DNA of 17,212 nucleotides from SCTD01 sp038256525 (GCA_038256525.1 JBBSKF010000073.1:1-17212), one strand, 5' to 3'. Positions 1-7,781 are shown, counted from the stretch's first letter. Notes: generated by a model not told the origin, from the sequence alone. Translations and numbers: made by a program.

Positions 1-908
1 CGCTGGTCGACCTGAGGGGACTCGCGCACCAGGCGGGTGTAGCGGGCGACGATCTGCACCACATGATCCGGCACGACCACCGACGTGCCGGGCCAGTCGA
101 GCACCGCCTCCTGCCAGATGAGAGCCACCTCGTCGGCGAGCGCCAGCGGATAGTGCGTGCGCACCTCCGCGCCGAACCGATCCTTGAGCGGGGTGATGAT
201 GCGCCCGCGGTTGGTGTAGTCCTCCGGGTTGGCACTCGCGACGAGCAGCAGGTCCAGCGGCAGGCGAAGCGTGTAGCCGCGGACCTGGATGTCGCGCTCC
301 TCCAGCACGTTCAGCAAGGCGACCTGGATCCGCTCGGCCAGGTCGGGCAGCTCGTTGACGCTGAAGATGCCGCGGTTGGTCCGGGGGACCAGCCCGTAGT
401 GGACCGTCTCGGGATCCCCGAGGGTGCGTCCCTCGGCGACCTTGATCGGGTCGACGTCGCCGATCAGGTCACCGACGCTGGTGTCCGGCGTCGCCAGCTT
501 CTCGCCGTAGCGATCGCGGCGGTGCTTCCAGGCCACCGGAGTCGCGTCACCTTGCTCGACCACCAGCCGCGTGCACCGACCGCAGACCGGGGCGTACGGG
601 TGGTCGTTGATCTCGCAACCCGCGACCACCGGGGTCCACGCGTCGAGCAGCCCGACCAGCGTGCGGATCAGCCGCGTCTTGCCCTGGCCCCGCTCGCCGA
701 GCAGGACCAGGTCGTGGCCGGCGAGCAGCGCCCGCTCGACCTGCGGCAGCACCGAGTCGTCGAACCCCAGGATGCCCGGGAAGACGGTCTCACCGGCGAC
801 CAGGCGCGCGAGCAGGTTGTCGCGGATCTCGACCTTGACCGTCTTGTGCACGTGGTCGCTCGCGCGGAGGGCACCGAGAGTGGTGGGGTCCGGGGCTGGG
901 CTGGTCAC
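1..908 (-). CDS. MoxR/Mg-chelatase-like AAA+ ATPase, N-terminal 302 residues (runs off the left edge)
   Basis: The minus strand is open from a GTG at 908 to the window edge, so the C-terminus is missing. Visible parts are Walker A GERGQGKT at residues 71-78 (K77), a Walker B-like stretch IFSVNELP around 181-188 (E186), and a sensor-1-like ASANPEDY around 224-231. These identify an AAA+ ATPase of the MoxR/magnesium-chelatase ChlI group. In actinomycetes such genes are usually called magnesium chelatase although no chlorophyll pathway is present. Such ATPases often act with a von Willebrand factor A protein encoded next door, which here would lie left of the window. A cysteine cluster (C98, C109, C112) lies between Walker A and Walker B and could bind metal. 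The GTG start has no strong Shine-Dalgarno. Function beyond ATPase/chaperone-like activity is inference. Confidence 0.85.
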   Translation of the reverse strand, partial: MTSPAPDPTTLGALRASDHVHKTVKVEIRDNLLARLVAGETVFPGILGFDDSVLPQVERALLAGHDLVLLGERGQGKTRLIRTLVGLLDAWTPVVAGCEINDHPYAPVCGRCTRLVVEQGDATPVAWKHRRDRYGEKLATPDTSVGDLIGDVDPIKVAEGRTLGDPETVHYGLVPRTNRGIFSVNELPDLAERIQVALLNVLEERDIQVRGYTLRLPLDLLLVASANPEDYTNRGRIITPLKDRFGAEVRTHYPLALADEVALIWQEAVLDWPGTSVVVPDHVVQIVARYTRLVRESPQVDQ

Positions 909-1002
909 TGCTCGACAGTACGTCCGGGCAGGCCGGCCTGCCAGGTCGCCGCCAGCCCTCGGTGACAGGGCAAGATGACGGCATGGGTAGACGGGCGTCG
1001 GC

Positions 1003-1905
1003 ATGACCGCTGCGCTCGCGCTGGACATCGGGGGCACCAAGCTCGCCGCCGCCCTGGTCTCCGCCGACGGCGTGGTGCAGCGCTCGGCCCGGGCGCCCAC
1101 CCCCGTCGACCCGTGGCCGGTCTGTCACCGCCTTCTGGAGGAGGTCCGGGACGGAACGGAGATCGCGGGCGTCGGCGTCGGCAGCGGTGGGCCGATGCAG
1201 TGGCCCGCCGGTCTCATCTCTCCGTTGAACATCCCTGGTTGGCAAGCCTTTCCGCTCCGCGACCGACTCCGGGAGAGCTATCCGGGGGTGCCGGTCCGGG
1301 TGCACAACGACGCTGCGTGTGTCGCCGTCGGCGAGCACTGGCGGGGGGCAGGGCAGGGGATCGACAACCTGCTCGGCATGGTGGTCTCGACCGGCGTGGG
1401 CGGAGGTCTCGTGCTGGGCGGGCGGCTGGTCGACGGGGCGACCGGCAATGCCGGGCACATCGGTCACGTCGTCGTGCACCCCGACGGGCCGGACTGCGTG
1501 TGTGGCGGGCGGGGGTGCCTGGAGGCGATCGCCCGCGGCCCGGCCGTCGTGGCCTGGGCGCGAGAGCAGGGGTCCTCAGCGCAGGACGGGCGGGAGCTGG
1601 CGGCCCTCGCCCGGGACGGTGACCCGGTCGCCGTCGCCGCGCTCGACCGGGCGGGCTCCGCGGTCGGGGTGGGGGTCGCCTCAGCCGCAGCCCTGCTCGA
1701 TGTGAGCCTCGTCGTGATCGGCGGTGGCCTGGCCCAGAGCGGGGACGCCCTCTGGCAGCCGCTGCAGGCCTCCTTCAGCCGGTACGCCCGGCTGGGCTTC
1801 CTGTCAGGCGTGCGGGTCGTGCCTGCCGGCCTCGGCGGCGAGGCCGGCCTTGTCGGTGCGGCCGCGCTGGTGCTGGTCGGGGACCGCTACTGGTCGGCCG
1901 GCTGA
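1003..1905 (+). CDS. ROK family sugar kinase
   Basis: A 300-residue protein of usual ROK kinase length. It has the N-terminal phosphate-binding motif DIGGTK (residues 8-13), a catalytic-base region VHNDAA with D103, and the ROK zinc motif CxCGGRGC (C165, C167, C172) followed by E174. ROK kinases phosphorylate glucose or related hexoses with ATP in the cytoplasm. The usual ExGH substrate motif reads HIGH here (H152 to H155), so sugar specificity may differ from classical glucokinase, and the substrate is not assigned. There is no DNA-binding domain at the N-terminus, so it is a kinase rather than a ROK repressor. The stop lies 4 bases before the threonine ammonia-lyase start, indicating co-transcription. 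The 94-base gap to the divergent ATPase gene holds the promoters, but I see no clear consensus there. Confidence 0.9.
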   Translation: MTAALALDIGGTKLAAALVSADGVVQRSARAPTPVDPWPVCHRLLEEVRDGTEIAGVGVGSGGPMQWPAGLISPLNIPGWQAFPLRDRLRESYPGVPVRVHNDAACVAVGEHWRGAGQGIDNLLGMVVSTGVGGGLVLGGRLVDGATGNAGHIGHVVVHPDGPDCVCGGRGCLEAIARGPAVVAWAREQGSSAQDGRELAALARDGDPVAVAALDRAGSAVGVGVASAAALLDVSLVVIGGGLAQSGDALWQPLQASFSRYARLGFLSGVRVVPAGLGGEAGLVGAAALVLVGDRYWSAG

Positions 1906-1909
1906 GCGC

Positions 1910-3136
1910 ATGGGATCTGCGGTAGGGCTTGCTGATGTCCGAGCCGCGCGCGGACTGCTCGAGGGCGTCGCCCGGACCACCCCGCTGGCGGGGCTGCGCG
2001 AGCTGTCTCAGCAGGTGGGGGGACCGGTTCTTCTCAAGTGCGAGAACCTTCAGCGGACAGGCTCTTTCAAGATCCGCGGCGCCTACGTGCGCATCGCGCG
2101 TCTCAGCGACGCGGAGCGGGCTCGCGGTGTCGTCGCGGCGAGCGCCGGTAACCACGGTCAGGGGGTTGCGCTCGCGGCCTCCCTGCTCGGCTGCCGCTCG
2201 ACGGTCCTCATGCCGCATGCGGCGCCGCTGCCGAAGGTGGCCGCCACCCGGGGCTACGGCGCGGAGGTCCGCCACGTCGGCAACACCGTCGACGAGGCGC
2301 TCGGCGCCGCTATCGAGTTCGCCGACGAGACCGGAGCCGTGCTGATCCACCCGTTCGACCACGCCGACGTCATCGCCGGCCAGGGCACAGTCGGGCTGGA
2401 GCTGTTGGAGCAGTGCCCGCAGGTGCGCACCGTGCTCGTCTGCACGGGCGGCGGGGGACTGCTCGCCGGGATCGCCGCGGCGGTCTGCGGGCTGCGGTCC
2501 GACGTCCGGCTCGTCGGCGTTCAGGCCTCTGGCGCAGCCAGCTTCTCCGCCTCGCTGCAGGCCGGCCGGCCGGTGGCGCTCGACGTGATGACGACGATGG
2601 CCGACGGGATCGCGGTCGGGCGACCGGGCGAGCTGACCTTCCCGCTGGTCCGGGATCTGGTCTCGGACATCGTGACGGTCGACGACGACGCCTTGGCCCG
2701 CGCGCTGCTGCTGCTGCTCGAACGGGCCAAGCTCGTGGTCGAACCTGCCGGCGCCGCCGGGCTCGCGGCCGTGATGGAGAACCCGACGGCTTTCGAGCCG
2801 CCCGTGGTCGTCGTCGTCTCCGGCGGCAACATCGACCCGCTGCTGCTCAGCAAGGTGATCCGGCACGGGCTCGTGGCGGCCGGCAGGTTCCTGTCGTTGA
2901 AGGTCCGCATCCCGGACCGGCCCGGCGCACTCGCTCGGATGCTGGGCGTGCTCGGGGACGCCGGGGCCAACGTGCTCGACATCGAGCACTCGCGCACCGG
3001 TCACGGGCTGCACCTCGAGGAGGTGGGGGTCGAGCTGCTGCTCGAGACCCGCGGGTCCACGCACAGCAGCAGCGTCCTCGACCAGCTGCAGCGGGCGCAC
3101 TACACCGTCGCGTCGATGGAGGCGCCGCATGGCTAG
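1910..3136 (+). CDS. ilvA: threonine ammonia-lyase (threonine deaminase) with C-terminal ACT domain
   Basis: A 408-residue PLP enzyme converting L-threonine to 2-oxobutanoate and ammonia, either for isoleucine synthesis or threonine breakdown. The PLP lysine is K54 in GSFKIRGAY. SAGNHGQG around residues 82-89 and the glycine-rich phosphate loop GGGGLLAG at 180-187 are both typical of fold-type II threonine dehydratases. A single ACT domain covers about 329-405. Length and the single ACT domain match the short class also called TdcB or IlvA1 rather than the roughly 500-residue IlvA with two ACT-like domains. The ATG at 1910 is chosen because the family start fits and it follows the kinase stop by 4 bases. 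An upstream in-frame ATG at 1724 would lie inside the kinase gene. The Shine-Dalgarno is weak, so translational coupling is likely. Confidence 0.92.
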   Translation: MGSAVGLADVRAARGLLEGVARTTPLAGLRELSQQVGGPVLLKCENLQRTGSFKIRGAYVRIARLSDAERARGVVAASAGNHGQGVALAASLLGCRSTVLMPHAAPLPKVAATRGYGAEVRHVGNTVDEALGAAIEFADETGAVLIHPFDHADVIAGQGTVGLELLEQCPQVRTVLVCTGGGGLLAGIAAAVCGLRSDVRLVGVQASGAASFSASLQAGRPVALDVMTTMADGIAVGRPGELTFPLVRDLVSDIVTVDDDALARALLLLLERAKLVVEPAGAAGLAAVMENPTAFEPPVVVVVSGGNIDPLLLSKVIRHGLVAAGRFLSLKVRIPDRPGALARMLGVLGDAGANVLDIEHSRTGHGLHLEEVGVELLLETRGSTHSSSVLDQLQRAHYTVASMEAPHG

Positions 3137-3213
3137 CCGGGCTGATCGGTGGTGCGCGACCGCGTTCTGGGTAGGGGATCGCCAGCCGAGACCACGATGC
3201 CGAAGGAGCACCC

Positions 3214-3765
3214 ATGCCTGACCTGACCGGCAAGATCATCGCATTTCTGGTCGCCGCCGAGGGAATCGAGCAGATCGAGCTCACCGGACCGTGGCAGGCC
3301 GTGACGGACGCCGGTGGCATCCCGCAGCTGATCAGTCCGAGTTCGGGGGAGGTCCAGGCGTACCACCATCTGGACAGGGCCGACACGTTCGCGGTGGACG
3401 TCGTCAGCGACGCAGCCGACCCGCTGGCCTATGACGGCCTCGTCCTGCCCGGGGGCGTGGCCAATCCCGATGCCCTGCGCACCGACACCGCCTCAGTGGC
3501 TTTCATCTCGGCCTTCTTCGCCGCCGGCAAGCCGGTGGCTGCCATCTGCCATGCGCCGTGGGCGCTCATCGAGGCCGACGTCGTACGTGGCCGGACCCTC
3601 ACCAGCTGGCCGAGCCTGCAGACCGACCTGCGCAACGCCGGCGGGCATTGGGTCGACGAGCCGGTCGTCGTCGACACCGACGGGCCGAACACCCTGATCA
3701 CCAGCCGGAAGCCGGACGACCTGAAGGTGTTCAACGAGGCGCTGCTCGAGGCCGTCGCCGGGTAG
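3214..3765 (+). CDS. DJ-1/PfpI family protein (class I glutamine amidotransferase-like)
   Basis: A 183-residue single-domain protein. The nucleophile-elbow cysteine is C112 in AAICHAPW, followed by H113, and an acidic residue of the PfpI active site is at E16 near the N-terminus (AAEGIEQIE). LVLPGGVANPD around 73-83 is the family's oxyanion-region loop. Relatives include PfpI-type intracellular proteases, YhbO/YajL-like deglycases and general stress proteins, and the sequence does not tell which activity applies. A strong Shine-Dalgarno GAAGGAG (3202-3208) lies 5 bases before the ATG. The 77 bases separating it from the threonine ammonia-lyase gene allow its own promoter, though none is obvious. 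It converges on hppD with only 5 bases between the stop codons. Confidence 0.9.
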   Translation: MPDLTGKIIAFLVAAEGIEQIELTGPWQAVTDAGGIPQLISPSSGEVQAYHHLDRADTFAVDVVSDAADPLAYDGLVLPGGVANPDALRTDTASVAFISAFFAAGKPVAAICHAPWALIEADVVRGRTLTSWPSLQTDLRNAGGHWVDEPVVVDTDGPNTLITSRKPDDLKVFNEALLEAVAG

Positions 3766-3770
3766 GCGGG

Positions 3771-4892
3771 TCAGAGGTTGCCCCGGCGCTCCTGCTCGCG
3801 CTCAATGGCCTCGAACAGCGCCCGGAAGTTCCCCTTGCCGAAGCCCAGGGAGCCGTGCCGCTCGATCAGCTCGAAGAACACTGTCGGACGGTCCTGAACC
3901 GGCCGGGTGAAGATCTGCAACAGGTAGCCGTCCTCGTCCCGGTCGACGAGGATCCCGCGCGCCTGCAGCTCTGCCATGGGTGCGCGCACCGTGCCCACGC
4001 GGGCAGCCAACTCCTCGTCGTAGTAGGCCGCCGGTGTCTGTAGGAACTCCACGCCCCGAGAGAGCATCTCGTCGACGCTGCGCAGGATGTCGCCGGTCGC
4101 GAGCGCGACGTGCTGGACGCCTGGACCGCCGTAGAACTCGAGATACTCGTCGATCTGCGAACGTCGCGGGCCGGCAGCCGGTTCGTTCAGGGGGAACTTC
4201 ACCTTGCGGCGGCCGTCCGCGACCACCTTGCTCATCAACGCGGAATAGTCCGTGGCGATGTCGTCGCCGACGAACTCCTTCATGTTGGTGAACCCCATGA
4301 CCTTCTGATAGAAGCCCACCCACCGGTCCATCTGGCCGAGCTCGACGTTGCCGACGACGTGGTCGATCGCCTGGAACAGCCGCCGGGTCGGTGGCTCGAC
4401 GAATGGTTCCCGCGCGGCGAAACCAGGCAGAAAGAGCCCGGCGTACGCAGACCGCTCCACAAGGGTGTGCCGGGTCTGTCCATAGGTCGCGATCGCGGCG
4501 AGGACCACCTTTCCGCTGTCGTCCTCGAACACCTCGGGCGCCGACACCGGCGTGGCCCCGCGTTCCACGGCGAGGCGAAATGCCCTCTCCGCGTCGGGGA
4601 CGCGCAAGGCGATGTCGACCACCCCGTCGCCGTGCCGCGCCACGTGGTCGCCGACGGCCGTCCCACTCCGGACCGGACCGGTCAGGACGAAGCGCGCGCT
4701 GCCCGACTCGAGGACGTAATCGGCGAGATCGGGCGAGCCGGTCTCCGGGCCGCGGTATCCGGTCACCCGCATGCCGAACGCCGTGGAATACCAGTGGGCG
4801 GCCTGTCGGGCATTGCCCACCGCGAAGCGCAGGTGGTCCACGGCCTCCACCGGGAACGGGTCAGGGGCCGCAGCACCCTCGGGGCCGGTCAC
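3771..4892 (-). CDS. hppD: 4-hydroxyphenylpyruvate dioxygenase
   Basis: A 373-residue Fe(II)-dependent dioxygenase converting 4-hydroxyphenylpyruvate to homogentisate in tyrosine catabolism. Two vicinal-oxygen-chelate domains are visible. The iron ligands fit H178 (IDHVVGNV), H261 (GVQHVAL) and E341 (FFELIERHG), and the family block KFPLNEPAAG...SQIDEYLEFY is intact at 232-254. The C-terminal helix KGNFRALFEAIEREQERRG is the expected lid. 4-hydroxymandelate synthase is a close paralogue, but the C-terminal and substrate-pocket blocks read as HPPD. The start is 4 bases after the greA stop, so it is the last gene of the DUF4307-greA-hppD unit. No homogentisate dioxygenase or other tyrosine-pathway gene is in the window. 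Confidence 0.95.
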   Translation of the reverse strand: MTGPEGAAAPDPFPVEAVDHLRFAVGNARQAAHWYSTAFGMRVTGYRGPETGSPDLADYVLESGSARFVLTGPVRSGTAVGDHVARHGDGVVDIALRVPDAERAFRLAVERGATPVSAPEVFEDDSGKVVLAAIATYGQTRHTLVERSAYAGLFLPGFAAREPFVEPPTRRLFQAIDHVVGNVELGQMDRWVGFYQKVMGFTNMKEFVGDDIATDYSALMSKVVADGRRKVKFPLNEPAAGPRRSQIDEYLEFYGGPGVQHVALATGDILRSVDEMLSRGVEFLQTPAAYYDEELAARVGTVRAPMAELQARGILVDRDEDGYLLQIFTRPVQDRPTVFFELIERHGSLGFGKGNFRALFEAIEREQERRGNL

Positions 4893-4896
4893 CCGC

Positions 4897-5388
4897 TCAA
4901 CCGGTGTAGGGCTCCGCTGACAGCAGCTCGACGGCCATCGAGCCGCCGCTCGGCAGCGTGTAGCTCACCTTGTCCCCCACCTGCGCGCCGGTGAGCGCCA
5001 GCCCGAGCGGGCTGTTGGCGGAGTAGACCGGAACCTCTGCCTTGTCCTCGCGGGACCCGATCAGGAATCGCTCGGTGTCGCCGTCGTCGTAGCGCACCTC
5101 GACGACCATGCCTGGGGCCGCGACGCCGTTGTCCGCAGGCGCCTCGCCGACCTTGGCGTCGCGCAACAGCTGCGTCAGCTGGCGGATCCGGGCCTCGAGC
5201 TTGCCCTGTTCGTCCTTTGCGGCGTGGTAGCCGCCGTTCTCCTTGAGGTCGCCCTCTTCCCTCGCGGCTTCGATCTTGGCGACGATGTCGGCGCGACGGG
5301 GGCCGGTCGCCTCCTGGAGCTCACCGGACAACCGGTCGTAGGCCTCCTGGGTGAGCCAGGTGGTCTGCTGTGCGGCAGCGGTGCTCAT
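4897..5388 (-). CDS. greA: transcription elongation factor GreA
   Basis: A 163-residue protein matching the usual GreA length. The N-terminal coiled coil contains the loop EEGDLKENGGY, with the acidic tip residues D47 and E50 that enter the RNA polymerase secondary channel and stimulate cleavage of backtracked RNA. The C-terminal FKBP-like domain (about 85-163) includes YSANSPLGLALTGAQVGDKV. The ATG at 5388 gives the family N-terminus MSTAAAQQTTWLTQEAYDRL and follows a GAGGA ribosome site. An in-frame ATG at 5487 would add 33 poor residues and run into the neighbour. It is transcribed after the DUF4307 gene and directly ahead of hppD. Confidence 0.96.
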   Translation of the reverse strand: MSTAAAQQTTWLTQEAYDRLSGELQEATGPRRADIVAKIEAAREEGDLKENGGYHAAKDEQGKLEARIRQLTQLLRDAKVGEAPADNGVAAPGMVVEVRYDDGDTERFLIGSREDKAEVPVYSANSPLGLALTGAQVGDKVSYTLPSGGSMAVELLSAEPYTG

Positions 5389-5444
5389 GGGGGTCCTCGC
5401 CGTCGGGGGGCTACGGTCGGTCGTCGGTTTCGCGTCGTCCGATG

Positions 5445-5885
5445 CTACGGCGTGATGTCCTCGCGTGAGAGCGGTTCCGCCGTGCATGCCGCCACCTCGC
5501 CGGTCACGGCGCGCGCAGAGGTCGTGAGCGGAAAGCTCGCGCGTACGGTCCGCTCGACCGTGCCCACGGCGTCGAGCACCGCGACGTCCCGCCCCACCTC
5601 CGCTCCGTCGCGACTTCGCGACCGGATCACGCAGTAGGCCCGGCTGCCGGGGTTCTTGCTGACCTCGACGTCGACGACGACCCGGCGATCGGACTCCACG
5701 ACGTAGGAGACGACCCGCCCGTTCACCTGCTCCTGGCCGAAACGGGCGTACAACACGAAGAACACGGCCGCAACCAGGCCGAGGAACAGGATCCCGAGCA
5801 GCACCGCGAGCACGCGCTGACCGGCCAGTGACGGCTCGTCGTAGCGGCCGGCGGGACGGCGACGGGGAGCGGTCGGGGCGGGCAC
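5445..5885 (-). CDS. DUF4307 single-pass membrane protein
   Basis: A 146-residue protein with a short basic N-terminus (PTAPRRRPAGRYD), one transmembrane helix at about 24-47, and a roughly 95-residue C-terminal domain that is probably extracytoplasmic and contains two cysteines (YCVIRS and AACTAEP). Sequence and position beside greA and divergent from mca fit the actinobacterial DUF4307 family, whose function is unknown. The start is a GTG at 5885 with AGGAG about 5 bases upstream. The gap to greA is 56 bases, so co-transcription is likely. The two cysteines could form a disulfide outside the membrane (inference). Confidence 0.85.
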   Translation of the reverse strand: MPAPTAPRRRPAGRYDEPSLAGQRVLAVLLGILFLGLVAAVFFVLYARFGQEQVNGRVVSYVVESDRRVVVDVEVSKNPGSRAYCVIRSRSRDGAEVGRDVAVLDAVGTVERTVRASFPLTTSARAVTGEVAACTAEPLSREDITP

Positions 5886-5946
5886 GGGACTCCTGCGGTG
5901 GGCGCTGGTGTTGGTCGTACGGGACGATGGTCCCTCGAAGCGGACA

Positions 5947-5952
5947 GGGAGG
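5947..5952 (+). promoter_or_regulatory. Shine-Dalgarno fixing the mca start
   Basis: GGGAGG lies 7 bases before the GTG at 5960. It supports this start over in-frame ATGs at 5828 and 5927, which lack such a site. The 5828 start would also overlap the divergent DUF4307 gene. Confidence 0.75.
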
Positions 5953-5959
5953 CCTACCG

Positions 5960-6844
5960 GTGGGTGGAAGCGGTCAGCTGCGGCTGATGTGCGTGCACGC
6001 GCACCCCGACGACGAGTCCAGCAAAGGCGCCGCCACGATGGCCCGCTACGCCCGTGAGGACGTCGACGTGCTGGTTGTCACCCTGACCGACGGTTCGCGG
6101 GGTTCGGTGCTCAACCCGGCGATGGACCGGCCGGAGGTGCTGGCCGACATCACGAGGATCCGGGCAGCCGAGATGGACCGCGCCCGCGAGATCCTCGGCG
6201 TGCGGCAGGTCTTCCTCGGGTTCGTCGACTCCGGTCTGCCCGAGGGCGACCCGCTGCCGCCACTGCCCGAGGGGTGCTTCGCCCTCGGCGATCTCGAGAA
6301 GCAGACCGAGGCGCTCGTGCGCGTCGTGCGGCAGCAGCGTCCGCACGTGATGACGACCTACGACGAGACCGGGGGCTATCCGCATCCGGACCACATCCGC
6401 TGCCACGAGGTGTCGGTCGCCGCCTTCGAGGCGGCCGGCGACCCCGACCGATTTCCGGGTGCGGGCGAGCCCTGGCAGCCCCTGAAGCTGTATTACAGCC
6501 TCACCTTCCACAAGAGCCGGCTGGAGAAGCTCCACCAGGCGATGCTCGCCGCGAAGATCGACTCGCCGTACGGCGACTGGCTGTCCGACTGGCAGGACAA
6601 GCCCGGTGACGCCGAACGCATCACGACCTCGGTGCCGTGCGCGCAGTTCTTCCCGGTGCGCAACGCCGCCCTCATCGCCCACGCCACGCAGGTCGATCCG
6701 ACCGGCCGGTGGTTCGCCTGCCCGATCGACATCCAGCAGGAGACCTGGCCCTGCGAGGACTTCCAGCTCGCCCGGTCTCTCGTCGACTCGGTGCTGCCCG
6801 AAAGCGACCTGTTCGCCGGCGTGCGCGACCGGGTGATGACATGA
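5960..6844 (+). CDS. mca: mycothiol S-conjugate amidase
   Basis: A 294-residue zinc amidase of the LmbE/MshB superfamily. It cleaves mycothiol S-conjugates of electrophiles and drugs into a mercapturic acid, which is exported, and GlcN-inositol, which is recycled. The signature AHPDDES is at residues 14-20, and zinc ligands by analogy with MshB are H15, D18 and H145 (GYPHPDHIRCH). The blocks GSRGSVLNPAMD and GFVDSGLPEGDPLPPLP favour Mca over MshB. The enzyme is diagnostic for mycothiol-making actinomycetes. The stop overlaps the next gene's start as ATGA, implying translational coupling. The start is a GTG with a strong ribosome site. Confidence 0.95.
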   Translation: MGGSGQLRLMCVHAHPDDESSKGAATMARYAREDVDVLVVTLTDGSRGSVLNPAMDRPEVLADITRIRAAEMDRAREILGVRQVFLGFVDSGLPEGDPLPPLPEGCFALGDLEKQTEALVRVVRQQRPHVMTTYDETGGYPHPDHIRCHEVSVAAFEAAGDPDRFPGAGEPWQPLKLYYSLTFHKSRLEKLHQAMLAAKIDSPYGDWLSDWQDKPGDAERITTSVPCAQFFPVRNAALIAHATQVDPTGRWFACPIDIQQETWPCEDFQLARSLVDSVLPESDLFAGVRDRVMT

Positions 6845-7062
6845 CCGGGGCCCTGGCTCTGCAGACCGAACGGATCACGGCCGGGCCGCTGGGGCTGCTC
6901 GTCGTCCTGCTGATGGGCCTGGCCACGGTGCTGCTGATCCGCAACATGAACGGGCGGCTCAAGCGGCTTCCGGAACACTTCCCCCCGCCGGAGGCCAGGG
7001 CGGTGGACGCCGACGAGGCGACCATCGAGGAGCCGAGAGGCGGCGACGAGCCCAAGGGCTGA
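6841..7062 (+). CDS. small single-pass membrane protein downstream of mca
   Basis: A 73-residue protein whose ATG overlaps the mca stop (ATGA). It has one hydrophobic helix at about 16-34 (GPLGLLVVLLMGLATVLLI), then a basic patch (RNMNGRLKRLP) and an acidic proline-rich tail rich in D/E. The positive-inside rule suggests N-out, C-in. A small membrane protein in this position after mca is conserved in actinomycetes (Rv1083-like, from memory), with unknown function. Tight overlap suggests it is made together with Mca and could tether or regulate it (inference). Confidence 0.85.
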   Translation: MTGALALQTERITAGPLGLLVVLLMGLATVLLIRNMNGRLKRLPEHFPPPEARAVDADEATIEEPRGGDEPKG

Positions 7063-7069
7063 CAGCGGA

Positions 7070-7498
7070 TCACTCCTCGGGGCGCGAGCGCCTGCCGCGC
7101 TTGAGCTCCGAGCGCTGGCGCTTGACCTCCAGCCGACGCTCCTTCGAACCCTTCGTCGGCCGAGTGGCCCGCCGCCTGGGAGGCGGCGGCGCCACGGCTG
7201 CCCGCAGCAGCGCGATCAGCCGCGCCTCGGCGGCCTCGCGGTTCTGCAACTGGCTGCGGTGCTCGCTGGCGGCCACGGTGACCGTCCCGTCGACCAGCCT
7301 GCCGACGAGCCGCTCCAGGGCGCGGACGCGAAGGTGCTCCGGCAGCGACGGTGACCGCGCGACGTCGAACGAGAGCTCGGCGCGGCTGTCGGTGGTGTTG
7401 ACCCCCTGCCCGCCGGGGCCGGACGAGCGCGAGAAACGCCAGGACAGCTCGGCCTCGGGCACGCTCAGCCGCGACGTCACCTGCAGCGGCCCGGGCAT
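7070..7498 (-). CDS. arfB: alternative ribosome-rescue peptidyl-tRNA hydrolase ArfB
   Basis: A 142-residue protein with the class I release factor motif GGQ at residues 29-31 within SSGPGGQGVNTTDSR and a strongly basic C-terminal tail (KGSKERRLEVKRQRSELKRGRRSR). This is the ArfB/YaeJ layout: the tail enters the empty mRNA channel of a stalled ribosome and the GGQ loop hydrolyses the peptidyl-tRNA. The length matches the family of about 140 residues. The start ATG at 7498 gives MPGPLQVTSRLSVPEAEL. Longer in-frame starts would read through the divergent gene's region. Its end is 7 bases from the convergent membrane-protein stop. Confidence 0.93.
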   Translation of the reverse strand: MPGPLQVTSRLSVPEAELSWRFSRSSGPGGQGVNTTDSRAELSFDVARSPSLPEHLRVRALERLVGRLVDGTVTVAASEHRSQLQNREAAEARLIALLRAAVAPPPPRRRATRPTKGSKERRLEVKRQRSELKRGRRSRPEE

Positions 7499-7571
7499 GC
7501 CCACCAGTGTGGAACAGCCGAACGCTGGGCAGGAGACCGCCGCGACCACCCCTTCGATCCTGGAGATCCCG

Positions 7572-7781
7572 ATGAACGAGCCACAGCACACCGTCCAGTC
7601 GCAACACGAGGTCCCTCCTCCCTCCGACTCCTCCACCGACGAGGTCCATCCCGCGCAGAAGCCGGCCGGGGACGACGACGGGATGCAGGCGGGCTGGGAA
7701 ACCGCTGCGCCTGCGCCGGACCTCGACGACCCGAGCGACCAGGCGAAGGACGACCAGGCAACGGACTCTGCGAACACCTGA
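7572..7781 (+). CDS. small acidic, probably disordered protein (unrecognised)
   Basis: An ATG with GGAG (7562-7565) 6 bases upstream opens 69 codons ending 4 bases before the DUF255 gene. The product is rich in D, E, Q, P and S, has no hydrophobic segment, and contains one tryptophan in MQAGWETAAPAPDLDDP. Codon choice is typical of the neighbours, with G/C in most third positions. The downstream gene has a poor ribosome site of its own, so translation of this ORF could feed ribosomes into it. I recognise no family. It could instead be a chance ORF, because G+C-rich DNA is often open, so confidence is moderate. Confidence 0.5.
   Translation: MNEPQHTVQSQHEVPPPSDSSTDEVHPAQKPAGDDDGMQAGWETAAPAPDLDDPSDQAKDDQATDSANT

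Noticed and set aside
63..965. 300-residue plus-strand open frame
   Set aside because: It is the mirror of the AAA+ ATPase on the minus strand. It is Arg/Gln/Asp/Val-rich with no domain, while the opposite strand has intact Walker motifs.
1775..3211. 478-residue minus-strand open frame
   Set aside because: Antisense shadow of the threonine ammonia-lyase, caused by high G+C third positions. No motif is present.
7063..7069. Terminator between the small membrane protein gene and arfB
   Set aside because: Only 7 bases lie between the convergent stops and I see no hairpin there.
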